Positions 1 to 9,320 of a stretch of 64,000 nucleotides of DNA are shown here, piece by piece. Position numbers and translations under genes: made by a program. The first letter of the stretch is position 1. Each line of letters begins with the position of its first letter. The notes beneath the pieces were generated by a model. That model did no database searches. It had not been told where the DNA came from and was given only the letters and a program-made list of their open reading frames with translations. This DNA comes from an uncultured Oscillospiraceae bacterium (GTDB taxonomy: Bacteria > Bacillota > Clostridia > Oscillospirales > Acutalibacteraceae): the NCBI GenBank assembly GCA_900540275.1, contig UQFO01000004.1:62001-126000 (forward strand), given 5' to 3'.

Positions 1-1
1 C

Positions 2-94
2 AAATTTTTGCTCGGCAAAAAGGTCGGCGAGCGTGTTTCGGTGGAAACACCGGCGGGCGTGAGCGAGTACGAGGTGCTGGAAATCAGCAAGTAA
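2..94 (+). CDS. greA: Transcription elongation factor GreA, C-terminal end (partial)
   Basis: The last 30 codons of a gene that begins before the window. The visible tail has the GKKVGERVSVETPAGVSEYE pattern of the C-terminal FKBP-like domain of GreA, which rescues backtracked RNA polymerase by stimulating transcript cleavage. A 13-bp hairpin follows the stop. lysS is next on the same strand, a common pairing in Clostridia. The call rests only on this short tail; GreB is less likely in this group. Confidence 0.8.
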   Translation, partial: KFLLGKKVGERVSVETPAGVSEYEVLEISK

Positions 95-111
95 CGCAGA
101 GCTTTTAAATG

Positions 112-145
112 AAACGGGCGTGCCCCCGGCACGCCCGTTTGCTTC
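112..145 (+). terminator. Intrinsic terminator after greA
   Basis: Perfect 13-bp inverted repeat (112-124 with 128-140) with a CCC loop, followed by a T-rich but imperfect tail. It lies between greA and lysS, so lysS may be partly insulated or read by leakage. Confidence 0.7.
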
Positions 146-174
146 TTAACCCAGGATATGAGGAGGACGTAAAG

Positions 175-1680
175 ATGGCAGAGAACACGGCCCCGGCAAA
201 CAGCCCGGAGGCAGAGCAGGATTTAAGCGAGCTGCTCCAAATCAGGAGGGACAAGCTCACGGCGCTCCAGCAGGAGGGCAGCGACCCGTTCGAGGTGACG
301 GTGAGCAGGCGCGACACGCTCGCGCAGGAAATCCGCGACAATTTTGAAACGCTCGAAAATAAGGACGTCTGCATTGCGGGCCGCATTATGAGCTGGCGCG
401 ATATGGGAAAGGCAACGTTTATCGATATCCACGACCGCAGCGGGCGCATGCAGGTGTATATCAGAATCAATGATATCGGCGAGGAGGCCTACGCCAATAT
501 GTCCAAATGGGACATTGGGGATATCCTTGAAGTTACGGGCTTTGTATTCCGCACGCGCCGGGGGGAAATCTCCGTCCACGCAAAGGAGGTAACGCTCCTT
601 GCAAAGTCCCTGCTGCCATTGCCCGACAAATTCCATGGGCTAAAGGATACAGACCTGCGTTACCGCCAGCGGTACGTCGATTTGATGGTAAACCCCGAGG
701 TGAAGGATACCTTTGTCAAGCGCAGCAAAATTATCAAGACCATCCGCCAGTGCCTTGACGACAAGAGCTTTATCGAGGTCGAAACGCCTATTTTGAATAC
801 CATCGCGGGCGGCGCCGCGGCAAGGCCGTTTATTACGCACCATAATACGCTGGATATCGACCTGTATTTGAGGATTGCGCCCGAGCTTTACTTAAAGAGG
901 CTGATTGTCGGCGGGATGGAGCGTGTGTATGAAATCGGCAGGCTGTTCCGAAACGAGGGCATGGACGTCAAGCACAATCCGGAATTTACAACGATTGAGC
1001 TCTACCAGGCGTACACCGACTACAACGGTATGATGGATATTACAGAGGAGCTTATCAACAAAGCGTGCCTTGCGGTCAACGACACAGACCAGATTACCTA
1101 CCAGGGCGAGGAAATCAGCCTCAAGCTCCCGTTTGCCCGCATGACGATGATAGACGCGGTAAAGCAATACGCGGGCGTGGATTTCGGCGCGTTTACAGGC
1201 GACACGGAAAAGGCAAAGGAAGCTGCCGAAAAGCTCCATCTGGAAGTAAAGAAGACGGATACCTGGGGCAACATCCTCAATACCGCGTTTGAAGAATATG
1301 TCGAGGAGCAGCTTTTGCAGCCGACGTTTATTTACGATTACCCCGTCGAGGTCTCCCCGCTTACCAAGCGCAAAAAGGGGACTCCGGAGCTTGTAGAGCG
1401 CTTTGAGCTGTTTATAACGCGCCGCGAGCTTGCAAACGCGTACACGGAGCTCAACGACCCTATTGACCAGCGCGGGCGCTTTGAGCACCAATTAAAGCTG
1501 CGTGAGGCGGGCGACGAGGAAGCCAACATGATAGACGAGGATTTCATCACCGCGCTCGAATACGGCATGGCCCCGACCGGCGGCATGGGCATGGGCATCG
1601 ACAGGCTCGTCATGCTGCTGACAGACAGCGCTTCTATCCGCGACGTGCTGCTGTTCCCGACGATGAAGCCCAAGGACTGA
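175..1680 (+). CDS. lysS: Lysyl-tRNA synthetase, class II
   Basis: Charges tRNA-Lys with lysine in the cytoplasm. The frame is open from 109, but the ATG at 175 is chosen because AGGAGG stands about 8 bases before it and the protein then has the usual length (501 residues). An OB-fold anticodon-binding domain fills about residues 60-165. The class II core follows: motif 1 with ETPIL, motif 2 with FRNEG near residue 258, and motif 3 with MGIDRL near 473. No key residue appears missing. It follows greA and a terminator. Confidence 0.97.
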   Translation: MAENTAPANSPEAEQDLSELLQIRRDKLTALQQEGSDPFEVTVSRRDTLAQEIRDNFETLENKDVCIAGRIMSWRDMGKATFIDIHDRSGRMQVYIRINDIGEEAYANMSKWDIGDILEVTGFVFRTRRGEISVHAKEVTLLAKSLLPLPDKFHGLKDTDLRYRQRYVDLMVNPEVKDTFVKRSKIIKTIRQCLDDKSFIEVETPILNTIAGGAAARPFITHHNTLDIDLYLRIAPELYLKRLIVGGMERVYEIGRLFRNEGMDVKHNPEFTTIELYQAYTDYNGMMDITEELINKACLAVNDTDQITYQGEEISLKLPFARMTMIDAVKQYAGVDFGAFTGDTEKAKEAAEKLHLEVKKTDTWGNILNTAFEEYVEEQLLQPTFIYDYPVEVSPLTKRKKGTPELVERFELFITRRELANAYTELNDPIDQRGRFEHQLKLREAGDEEANMIDEDFITALEYGMAPTGGMGMGIDRLVMLLTDSASIRDVLLFPTMKPKD

Positions 1681-2032
1681 AGCTTCTGTGGCTTTTTTTC
1701 GCGTCCCGGCTGACGAAATCGCGGAAATCCGGCCGCATACAACATGTATGCCCCCTTTTTCGCGCATCCCATTCATTTGCCTGTGAAAAATCTTTTGGAG
1801 GCTTATACGAATTCTGGTCTTTCCAGATTTTTATAAAACGACGTGTCGATTTATAGAAATAGGAAAACGGCGTGCGGCTTGAACAATTGGTACGCTTAAG
1901 TCTGAAACCAGTTTATCAAACATATCCTGTGCGGGGCGGGTTTCCCGCCCCGCGTTTACATAGCAGAACGATACCATATCCCATTTATTATGTATATGGG
2001 ACAACAACCAAACATGACAGGAGGTCATACGA
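1681..2032. other. Intergenic region lysS-ilvD
   Basis: 352 bases without a convincing gene. It holds a GC-rich hairpin (1931-1954) and a small imperfect dyad, TCCCAT at 1979-1984 facing ATGGGA at 1996-2001, about 30 bases before ilvD. Branched-chain amino acid genes in Firmicutes often carry T-box leaders, but the conserved T-box sequence is not seen here. Confidence 0.5.
1931..1954 (+). terminator. GC-rich hairpin, terminator or leader attenuator before ilvD
   Basis: Perfect 10-bp stem GCGGGGCGGG/CCCGCCCCGC with a TTT loop followed by GTTT. It is 250 bases after lysS and 80 bases before ilvD. It could end the lysS transcript or attenuate ilvD; the weak T tail keeps both open. Confidence 0.5.
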
Positions 2033-3691
2033 ATGAAAAGCGATAAAATTACAAAATCGACTAACGCGGCGCCGCAGAGGTCGCTGCTTCACGCGCTGGG
2101 ACTTACAGACGAGGAAATAGGCAAGCCGCTCGTCGGCATTGTCAGCTCAAAGAACGACATCGTCCCGGGCCACATGAATCTCGATAAAATCGAAGAGGCC
2201 GTCAAGCTGGGCGTATCCATGGCGGGCGGTATTCCTATCGTGTTCCCGGCCATCGCCGTATGCGACGGCATCGCGATGGGGCACGAGGGCATGAAGTATT
2301 CCCTTGTCACAAGGGAGCTGATTGCCGACTCCACCGAGGCCATGGTCAAAGCGCACGCGTTCGACGCGCTTGTGATGATACCGAACTGTGATAAAAACGT
2401 CCCGGGGCTCCTGATGGCGGCGGCCAGGGTAAACATCCCCTGTATCTTCGTAAGCGGCGGCCCGATGCTCGCCGGTACGGTCGACGGCAAAAAAATCAGC
2501 TATTCCACGGTTTCCGAGGCTGTCAGCCGCTATAAGGTCGGCGAAATAGACGAGGAGAAGCTCAATGAAATCGAAAACAAGGCATGCCCGACGTGCGGGT
2601 CCTGCTCCGGCATGTTCACGGCGAACTCCATGAACTGCCTGACAGAGGTGCTGGGCATGGGGCTAAAGGGCAACGGTACCATCCCGGCTGTTTATTCGGA
2701 GCGCCTGCGCCTGGCAAAGCGCGCCGGCATGCAGGTGATGGAGCTTTATAAAAAGAACATCTGCCCGCGCGACATTATGACGCAAAAGGCGTTCCAGAAC
2801 GCCCTGACCGTCGATATGGCGCTCGGCTGCAGCACGAACAGCATGCTGCACCTCCCTGCGATTGCGCACGAGTGCGGCATAGAGCTTGATTTAAGCTCCG
2901 CAAACGAAATTTCCGCAAAAACGCCGAACCTCTGCCATTTAGCGCCCGCGGGCGACCACTTCATCGAGCAGTTGAACGAGGCGGGCGGCGTGTACGCCGT
3001 CATGCACGAGCTTTCAAAGCTCGGCCTGGTTGAAACGGGCCTTCCCACCTGCACAGGCAAAACCGTGGGAGAGAATATTGCGGGCTGTGAAATCAGGGAT
3101 ACGGAGGTCATACGCCCCGTGTCTGACCCGTACAGCAAGACGGGCGGCATCGCCGTGCTCAAGGGCAACCTGGCGCCCGACGGCTGCGTCGTCAAGCGCA
3201 GCGCAGTTGCGCCCGAAATGATGCACCATAAGGGCAGCGCGCGCGTGTTCGACTGCGAGGAGGACGCGCTGGACGCCATCTACAAGGGCAATATCAACGC
3301 GGGCGACGTCGTGGTCATCCGTTATGAGGGGCCGAAGGGCGGCCCCGGCATGCGTGAAATGCTCAACCCGACCTCCGCGATTATGGGCAGCGGCCTTGGA
3401 AACTGCGTCGCGCTCATCACGGACGGCAGGTTCTCAGGCGCCACGAGGGGCGCCGCAATCGGCCATGTATCGCCTGAGGCGGCTGTCGGCGGCAACATTG
3501 CGCTCATAGAAGAGGGCGATACCATCGAAATCGACATCGACAGCAACACGATTAACGTTTTAATATCCGATGATGAAATGGAACGCCGCCGCGCAGGCTG
3601 GAAGCCGCGCGCCCCGCGCATTACAAGCGGATACCTTTCCCGCTACGCAAAGCTCGTGACCTCCGGGACAAAAGGCGCGGTGCTAGAGTAA
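2033..3691 (+). CDS. ilvD: Dihydroxy-acid dehydratase
   Basis: Removes water from 2,3-dihydroxy-isovalerate and 2,3-dihydroxy-3-methylvalerate to give the 2-keto acids of valine/leucine and isoleucine synthesis. 552 residues, normal for the IlvD/Edd family. Iron-sulfur cluster cysteines are visible in NCDKNVPG (Cys119) and PTCGSCSGM (Cys188 and Cys191). AGGAGG stands 8 bases before the ATG. It is alone: no ilvB, ilvC or ilvA is adjacent, so the rest of the pathway is elsewhere. A strong terminator follows. Confidence 0.97.
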   Translation: MKSDKITKSTNAAPQRSLLHALGLTDEEIGKPLVGIVSSKNDIVPGHMNLDKIEEAVKLGVSMAGGIPIVFPAIAVCDGIAMGHEGMKYSLVTRELIADSTEAMVKAHAFDALVMIPNCDKNVPGLLMAAARVNIPCIFVSGGPMLAGTVDGKKISYSTVSEAVSRYKVGEIDEEKLNEIENKACPTCGSCSGMFTANSMNCLTEVLGMGLKGNGTIPAVYSERLRLAKRAGMQVMELYKKNICPRDIMTQKAFQNALTVDMALGCSTNSMLHLPAIAHECGIELDLSSANEISAKTPNLCHLAPAGDHFIEQLNEAGGVYAVMHELSKLGLVETGLPTCTGKTVGENIAGCEIRDTEVIRPVSDPYSKTGGIAVLKGNLAPDGCVVKRSAVAPEMMHHKGSARVFDCEEDALDAIYKGNINAGDVVVIRYEGPKGGPGMREMLNPTSAIMGSGLGNCVALITDGRFSGATRGAAIGHVSPEAAVGGNIALIEEGDTIEIDIDSNTINVLISDDEMERRRAGWKPRAPRITSGYLSRYAKLVTSGTKGAVLE

Positions 3692-3752
3692 AGTTCCTGT
3701 CTAAATAGGAGGAAGCCTGTAAAAAAACGCTTTGTTTTTGTGCAGGGTACAC

Positions 3753-3798
3753 AATTCACCCCTTGTATTATTGTTACAAGGGGTGAATTTTTCATTTT
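3753..3798 (+). terminator. Intrinsic terminator after ilvD
   Basis: 15-bp perfect stem (3753-3767 with 3775-3789), 7-base loop, then a run of T. A textbook rho-independent terminator. Confidence 0.92.
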
Positions 3799-3811
3799 TA
3801 GGGAAATTCAT

Positions 3812-3840
3812 TTGAATAGGTTTGGCAATTCTGCTATAAT
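3812..3840 (+). promoter_or_regulatory. Sigma-A promoter of the EF-G-like gene
   Basis: TTGAAT (3812-3817), 17-base spacer, TATAAT (3835-3840), with TG one base upstream of the -10 (extended -10). It sits just after the ilvD terminator, with a leader of about 85 bases before the start codon. Confidence 0.85.
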
Positions 3841-3931
3841 TAGAAAGCGATTACTTCTGTAATTGTAAAAATTGTCTTAATTTGGCGAATTTATTTTATT
3901 CCCCACGGGCAAGCGAAAGGAGTTACCCCTA

Positions 3932-6001
3932 TTGAAACAGTATGACGCAAAAAAGATTATGAACGTTGCCCTTGCAGGCCACAGCGGGTCAGGAAAAACC
4001 TCTGTTGCGGAATCTATGATTTATCTTGCAGGAGCGTCCGACAGGCTCGGAAAGGTCAATGAAGGAAATACCGTACTGGATTTTGATCCGGAAGAAATAA
4101 AGCGTAAGGTTTCCGTCGTAACGGCAGTCGCGCCGATCGAATGGAAGGGATACAAGATAAACCTCATCGACACCCCCGGCCTGTTCGATTTCGCGGGCGG
4201 CTTGTGCGAGGGTATGCGCGCGGCGGACACGGCGCTGATTGTCGTGTCGGGCAAAAACGGCGTGAACGTCGGTACAGAAAAGGCGGTCAAGTCTGCTACC
4301 AAGGCCGGACGCACCAAGGTGTTTTTTGTAAACGGGCTGTGTGACGAAAGCGCGCGCTTCTACCGCGTCTTCGAAACGCTCAAGGCGTCCTTTGGGCCGT
4401 CTGTCTGCCCGGTTGTTGTGCCTTATATCGTGGACGGCCAGGCAAACTGCTACATAAACCTGCTCGAACACCGCGCCTACCTGTACGACGAAAACGGCAA
4501 GGTCACGCAGACCGCCATGCCCGACATGGGCGACAGGCTCGAAGGGCTGCGCACCGCAATCAACGAGGCGGTCGCGGAAACGAGCGACGAAATGTTTGAA
4601 AAATATTTCAGCGGCGAGGAATTCACGCCGGAGGAGATTATTGTCGGCATCAGCCAGGGCGTCAAAAATGGTACCATCAGCCCTGTATTCTGCGGCGACG
4701 CACAGAACACGTACGGAATAGACCAGCTGTTAAACGGCCTTTCGTGGCTTGCGCCCACGGCTGACGCGGGCAGCGAGCTCGGTGTAGACACCAACGGCGA
4801 CCCGGTCGAGATTTCCGTCAATGAAAGCGGCGCGGCGGCGGCCGTCGTCTTTAAGACGGTAGCCGACCCGTTTGTCGGCAAGCTTTCTTACTTTAAGGTA
4901 ATATCAGGCAAGGTATCTCCCGAAACGCCGCTTATCAATATGCGTACAGGCAACCAGGAGCGTATTGGCAAGGTCATGGTCATCCGCGGCAAAAAGCAGG
5001 AGGACATGGCGTATATCGGCGCGGGCGACATCGGTGCCGTGGCAAAGCTGCAAAGCACCAACACAGGCGACACGCTCTGCGCGCCGACCCGCAAGGTTAT
5101 CTTAGACCCGGTCGTATATCCTGCGCCGTCCTATTCCATGGCAATCCTGCCGAAGAACAAGGGCGAGGAGGATAAGGTCGCCCAGGCGCTTTCAAGGATT
5201 ATAGAAGAAGATCCGACCATAAAGCTTGAAAACAATACGGAAACCCACCAGATGGTCATCTCCGGCTTGGGAGAACAGCACCTCGACGTCGTGGTATCCA
5301 AGCTCAAGATAAAATTCGGCATAGAGGTAACGCTCGAGCAGCCGAAGGTCGCATACAGGGAGACCATCCGCAAGAAGGTACAGGTACAGGGCAGGCATAA
5401 GAAGCAGTCGGGCGGACACGGCCAGTTCGGCGACGTCTGGATTGAATTTGAACCCTGCGACAGCGACGGATTGGAATTCGCAGAACGTGTCGTCGGCGGC
5501 TCCGTCCCGAAGGGATTTTTCCCGGCGGTGGAAAAGGGCCTGCGCGACTGCATCAAAAAGGGTCCGCTTGCAGGCTATCCGGTAGTCGGGCTCAGGGCGA
5601 CGCTCTACGACGGCTCGTACCATCCGGTCGATTCTTCCGAAATGTCGTTTAAAATGGCGGCGGCCGTAGCTTATAAAAACGGAATGCCGCAGGCAAGCCC
5701 CACATTGCTTGAGCCAATCGGCTCGCTCAAAGCAACTGTTCCCGATAACAACATGGGCGATATCATGGGTGAGGTCAACAAGCGCCGCGGCCGCGTGCTC
5801 GGCATGAACCCCGGCGAGGACGGCATGCAGGTCGTCGAGGCCGAGGTTCCTATGGCGGAAATGCACGATTTCTCCACCTATATCCGTCAGGTCACACAGG
5901 GCCGGGGCAGCTTTACCTTTGAATTTGCCCGTTATGAAGACGCGCCCGCGCAGGTTGCCCAGAAGGTAATCGAGCAGGCAAAGGCGCAGCTGGAGGAGTA
6001 A
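3932..6001 (+). CDS. Elongation factor G-like translational GTPase (EF-G paralogue)
   Basis: 689 residues with the EF-G domain order: GTP-binding domain, domain II (about 300-380), then domains III-V. The P-loop is GHSGSGKTS (residues 16-24) and G3 is DTPG. TTG at 3932 is taken as start because AAAGGAG lies 10 bases before it; ATG at 3960 would cut into strand 1 of the G domain. Oddity: the G4 NKxD guanine-specificity motif reads NGLC at residues 134-137. This is probably the divergent FusA2-type paralogue rather than the essential fusA, which normally sits beside tuf and rpsG. Its exact role is unknown. Confidence 0.85.
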   Translation: MKQYDAKKIMNVALAGHSGSGKTSVAESMIYLAGASDRLGKVNEGNTVLDFDPEEIKRKVSVVTAVAPIEWKGYKINLIDTPGLFDFAGGLCEGMRAADTALIVVSGKNGVNVGTEKAVKSATKAGRTKVFFVNGLCDESARFYRVFETLKASFGPSVCPVVVPYIVDGQANCYINLLEHRAYLYDENGKVTQTAMPDMGDRLEGLRTAINEAVAETSDEMFEKYFSGEEFTPEEIIVGISQGVKNGTISPVFCGDAQNTYGIDQLLNGLSWLAPTADAGSELGVDTNGDPVEISVNESGAAAAVVFKTVADPFVGKLSYFKVISGKVSPETPLINMRTGNQERIGKVMVIRGKKQEDMAYIGAGDIGAVAKLQSTNTGDTLCAPTRKVILDPVVYPAPSYSMAILPKNKGEEDKVAQALSRIIEEDPTIKLENNTETHQMVISGLGEQHLDVVVSKLKIKFGIEVTLEQPKVAYRETIRKKVQVQGRHKKQSGGHGQFGDVWIEFEPCDSDGLEFAERVVGGSVPKGFFPAVEKGLRDCIKKGPLAGYPVVGLRATLYDGSYHPVDSSEMSFKMAAAVAYKNGMPQASPTLLEPIGSLKATVPDNNMGDIMGEVNKRRGRVLGMNPGEDGMQVVEAEVPMAEMHDFSTYIRQVTQGRGSFTFEFARYEDAPAQVAQKVIEQAKAQLEE

Positions 6002-6013
6002 TCACATAGAACG

Positions 6014-6047
6014 AAAAAGGGGAGCGCGAAGGCGCTCCCCTTTTTCT
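6014..6047 (+). terminator. Intrinsic terminator after the EF-G-like gene
   Basis: 14-bp stem AAAAAGGGGAGCGC with its complement ending in TTTTT (6014-6027 with 6032-6045), tetraloop GAAG. T-rich on both strands, so it can work in both directions. Confidence 0.93.
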
Positions 6048-6202
6048 ATAAAAATGTTTTATGCGGCGTACAAGCCTGTTTACAAGCTTTTACCGGAAAC
6101 TGACACGGCGCCTGTAAGAAATTTACACGGCCCTGCTATAATTTGCGCGTAATATCGTTGCGGGTATTTTTTACACGTCAGCAAACGGGAATATTATCTC
6201 AC

Positions 6203-6238
6203 GTAAAAAGCCGCCCTGCTTTATAACAGGGCGGCTTT
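6203..6238 (-). terminator. Terminator of the alkyl-sulfatase-like gene
   Basis: 12-bp stem (6207-6218 with 6227-6238) with an 8-base loop. On the minus strand it is followed by TTTTTAC and lies 30 bases after the stop of the minus-strand gene. It also works as a spacer between the two convergent genes. Confidence 0.85.
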
Positions 6239-6270
6239 ACCCGCGAATATACACAAAGCGGTATATATAA

Positions 6271-8262
6271 TTACGGCTCCACAATATTGAAGAAGAACTC
6301 AAAATCGACTATATTGGCGCAAAGCTTATCAAGTACGGCCTTATCGCCCTCAATTTTTATCAATTTCTTTTGCTGCCCGGCGTCTTTGCTCAATATTGCG
6401 AACAGGCCGGCCTTTGGCATGGTAAGGGTTGCGTCCGCGCCGTCCTTCTGTACGCCTGTCTGGTACAGCAGCACGCCGCTGTGTACGGTCAGCAGGTAAT
6501 TTTCCCCGGTGTCGGTTATCTTCAAGTTGATTTTTAAGTTTAAATCCTGCGCCGCGTTGGAATCGGTACGGATTCCCAAATAATCCAGCATCATTTCCGG
6601 CGTCATGCTCCGCTGTGTATCTGCGCTGCCGTTCGCGCGGTATTTGTCGTCCGAAACGGTGCCTTCCCGCAGCTCCTTCGCGCCCGACAGGTAAGCGTTG
6701 CGCCATGGCCCCGATTCCGCCTGGTATCCAAGCTGCTCGAGCGCGTCCGCGCAGAGATAGCGCGCCTCTTTATTTTCGGGGTCGGCGTATACCAGCACGT
6801 TTGTAATTTCCGCTACCCACTGGTACTCTCCCTTATCGAAATCTTCCTTTGCTTTTTTGAGAACCGCGCCGGTGTCTCCCAGGTATTCCACGTATTTTTT
6901 TGCGCTCTCGCTTGGGTCGAGTGCCCCAAGATGCACAGGGTTTGCGTCGTACCAGCCCATAAATCTTTGGTATACGGCTTTGGCGTTATGCGCGACCGTC
7001 CCGTAATACTGCCTTGTATACCAGTTCTTTTCCAGCTCGGCGGGTAGCTTTATTTTGTTCGCAATTTCGTTTTCCGTCAGCCCCTGGTTGAGATACATCA
7101 GCGTCTGGTCGTTTATAAACTTATAGACCGCGGCGGTATCCACCATATATTTCCTGATTTTTGCGTTTTCCCAGTGCGGCCAGTTGTGCGACTGGAATAC
7201 GGTTTCCACCTTCGTCCCGTATCGGGAAACCGCCTCCATGATATACTCTGCCCACGCGTTGCCGTCGCGTACCTGCGCGCCGCGCAGCGTGTAGAGGTTA
7301 TGCAGCGTGCCCGTACAGTTCTCGGCAAGCCACAGCGCGTTTTTCTGCGGGAACCACGTGTTCATTTCAGCCGGGGCTTCCGTACCGGGCGTCATCTGGA
7401 ATTCCATTGCGATGCCGTCGACCGTCCTTTTTTCACCTGTTTCCTTTATGATGTCGTTTGGTGTTATGTAAGTAATGGTTCCCTTTGACTGCCCCATGCC
7501 AATGCCCATTGCAAGGGTTCCCTGCGGGGAGCTTTGGAGCAGCGTCCCATATTGGTAATTTGCCCTGCGCCCCATTGCGTTGCCGGCATAAACGTTTTCG
7601 CTGATGGCATGCTCCTCGAAGCCCTCGGGTACAATGATGGGTATTTTCCTGTCCGTTACCTCTTCCTCAGACACAATCCCCTTGATGCCGCCGTAATGGT
7701 CGACATGAGGATGGCTGATGACGATGCCTGTCACAGGCCGTTTGCCCAGATGCTCCTCCACAAGCTGCATGGCCGCCTTGCTGCACTCCATGCTCATCAG
7801 CGGGTCAAATACAATCCAGCCGGTTTTGCCTTCTACCAGCGTCATGTTTGACATATCATACCCGCGCACCTGGTAAATACCGTCAGATACCTCAAACAGG
7901 CCATAGATATGGTTGAGCTGGGTATCGCGCCACAGGCTCGGATTGACGGTCGCCGGAGCCTGCGCATTGTTTTCAACAAAGCTGTAAGCCTTCTGGCTCC
8001 AAATGACTTTTCCGTTTTCATCCTTGAGCTCAAGCGCTTCCGGCGCCGCAATCAGGCCCTTCTGTGCGCAGGCAAACTCATCCTTGTCGCCAAAATCGAG
8101 CGCGGTATATACGGCTTCGTTGTTTTCCTTTGTAATTTGTGTCGCTTCCTTTTGTTCGGGGGTCAGGGGTTCGTCCGTGCCGCTTTCCCCGCATGAGACA
8201 AGCTGCAGGCAGAAGAGTATGCACAGCAGCATACAAAGGGCGGCGCAGATGGTTCGTTTCAT
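6271..8262 (-). CDS. Lipoprotein alkyl/aryl-sulfatase-like metallo-beta-lactamase-fold hydrolase (SdsA1/BDS1 type)
   Basis: 663 residues. ATG at 8262 is chosen because AAAGGAGG precedes it and the product then starts with a lipoprotein signal ending LVSC. The zinc motif H184-x-H186-x-D188-H189 (SHPHVDH) is intact. The downstream features of the SdsA1 family are also visible: TPGTEAPAEM, ENCTGTLHN and SHNWP, with the acidic and His ligands of the second metal. The C-terminal about 130 residues resemble the SCP2-like lid domain. The family cleaves alkyl sulfates such as dodecyl sulfate. A membrane-anchored copy in an anaerobe suggests surface sulfate-ester scavenging or detoxification, but the substrate cannot be told from sequence. 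Confidence 0.85.
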   Translation of the reverse strand: MKRTICAALCMLLCILFCLQLVSCGESGTDEPLTPEQKEATQITKENNEAVYTALDFGDKDEFACAQKGLIAAPEALELKDENGKVIWSQKAYSFVENNAQAPATVNPSLWRDTQLNHIYGLFEVSDGIYQVRGYDMSNMTLVEGKTGWIVFDPLMSMECSKAAMQLVEEHLGKRPVTGIVISHPHVDHYGGIKGIVSEEEVTDRKIPIIVPEGFEEHAISENVYAGNAMGRRANYQYGTLLQSSPQGTLAMGIGMGQSKGTITYITPNDIIKETGEKRTVDGIAMEFQMTPGTEAPAEMNTWFPQKNALWLAENCTGTLHNLYTLRGAQVRDGNAWAEYIMEAVSRYGTKVETVFQSHNWPHWENAKIRKYMVDTAAVYKFINDQTLMYLNQGLTENEIANKIKLPAELEKNWYTRQYYGTVAHNAKAVYQRFMGWYDANPVHLGALDPSESAKKYVEYLGDTGAVLKKAKEDFDKGEYQWVAEITNVLVYADPENKEARYLCADALEQLGYQAESGPWRNAYLSGAKELREGTVSDDKYRANGSADTQRSMTPEMMLDYLGIRTDSNAAQDLNLKINLKITDTGENYLLTVHSGVLLYQTGVQKDGADATLTMPKAGLFAILSKDAGQQKKLIKIEGDKAVLDKLCANIVDFEFFFNIVEP

Positions 8263-8606
8263 AGAAATTCCTCCTTTAGAATCGGTGATTGTTTCCCAAT
8301 TGGGGTTCCTTTTATTTACTGTCAAATATATCATACCAAGGAAAAGAAGGTCCAGTCAAATCAATTGTTTATTTATTTGTGGCATATTGGAATTTATGTT
8401 TGTTTTTAGCCGGAAGAAGACGCATAAAAACGCTGTTATATAGCGCAAAAATCAACTGCTAGGAAACTTTTCTTTCCGCAATAGGATTTTCTGTTTACCC
8501 GGTGTGTTTTTTGCTGATTCATCTTGTGTTTCTATATTCCTTCGGGTAAAATGGGGGATGGATATGGGGAAGCGCCCTATGTCACTTTTACTGAAGGAGT
8601 ACATAT
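8263..8606. other. Divergent intergenic region
   Basis: 344 bases between the minus-strand sulfatase-like gene and the plus-strand ABC exporter. It carries the minus promoter above. A weak plus-strand candidate is TTGCTG (8511-8516), 16 bases, TATATT (8533-8538). No RNA motif or gene was recognised. Confidence 0.4.
8330..8359 (-). promoter_or_regulatory. Promoter of the alkyl-sulfatase-like gene
   Basis: On the minus strand TTGACT (8354-8359), 18-base spacer, TATGAT (8330-8335), about 70 bases upstream of the start codon. Confidence 0.6.
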
Positions 8607-9320
8607 ATGCTGAAAATACAACATCTGACGAAAACCTACGGGGATAAAAAAGCGGTGGACGACCTGAGCCTGGAAATCAGGCCCGGCGAGATTTACGGCT
8701 TTATCGGCCACAATGGCGCCGGAAAGACCACAACCATCAAGGCCTGCTGCGGCCTGCTGCAGTTTGACAGCGGCGAAATCACGGTAGACGGCGTTTCTGT
8801 TAAGGAAAATCCGCTCGAATGTAAAAAACGGCTTGCCTATATACCGGATAATCCCGACCTTTACGATTTTATGCCGGCTATTAAGTATTTGAATTTTGTT
8901 GCCGATATTTACGGCGTTTCAAAGGAAGACCGCGCGCAGCGTATTAAAAAGTATGCGGATATGTTTGAAATTACAGATAACCTTGCCCAGCCAATCAACT
9001 CCTTTTCCCACGGTATGAAGCAGAAGCTCGCCGTCACCTCGGCTTTGATTCACGACCCGAAGCTGATGCTGCTCGACGAGCCGTTTGTCGGGCTTGACCC
9101 GATGGCTTCGCACCTGCTTAAAGAGCAGATGCGCGCCCTGTGTGACAGGGGCGGCGCAATCTTCTTCTCCACCCACGTTCTTGAGGTAGCGGAAAAGCTC
9201 TGCGACAAGATTGCGATAATCAAGGGCGGGAGGCTTATTGTATCCGGCCCTACAGACGAGGTGCGCGGCAATACGTCCCTGGAGGAAGTATTCCTGGAAC
9301 TGGAGGAGAACCATGGGTAA
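8607..9320 (+). CDS. ABC transporter ATP-binding protein (ABC-2 exporter type)
   Basis: 237 residues, single nucleotide-binding domain: Walker A GHNGAGKTT near residue 36, signature FSHGMKQKL, Walker B LMLLDEPFVGLDP, switch His in FFSTHVLE. The short size and lineage fit the drug/bacteriocin/natA-like family of ABC-2 exporters. The next gene, which overlaps it by 8 bases, encodes the membrane half, so the two form one transporter. Substrate unknown. A good AAGGAG site lies before the ATG. Confidence 0.92.
   Translation: MLKIQHLTKTYGDKKAVDDLSLEIRPGEIYGFIGHNGAGKTTTIKACCGLLQFDSGEITVDGVSVKENPLECKKRLAYIPDNPDLYDFMPAIKYLNFVADIYGVSKEDRAQRIKKYADMFEITDNLAQPINSFSHGMKQKLAVTSALIHDPKLMLLDEPFVGLDPMASHLLKEQMRALCDRGGAIFFSTHVLEVAEKLCDKIAIIKGGRLIVSGPTDEVRGNTSLEEVFLELEENHG

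Noticed and set aside
1681..2032. T-box leader before ilvD
   Set aside because: Expected by analogy, but the conserved T-box sequence and specifier stem are not present; only a simple GC hairpin is seen.
3932..6001. Annotation as the essential fusA
   Set aside because: It is not next to tuf or rpsG/rpsL, begins with a divergent P-loop and lacks NKxD; a paralogue is more likely.
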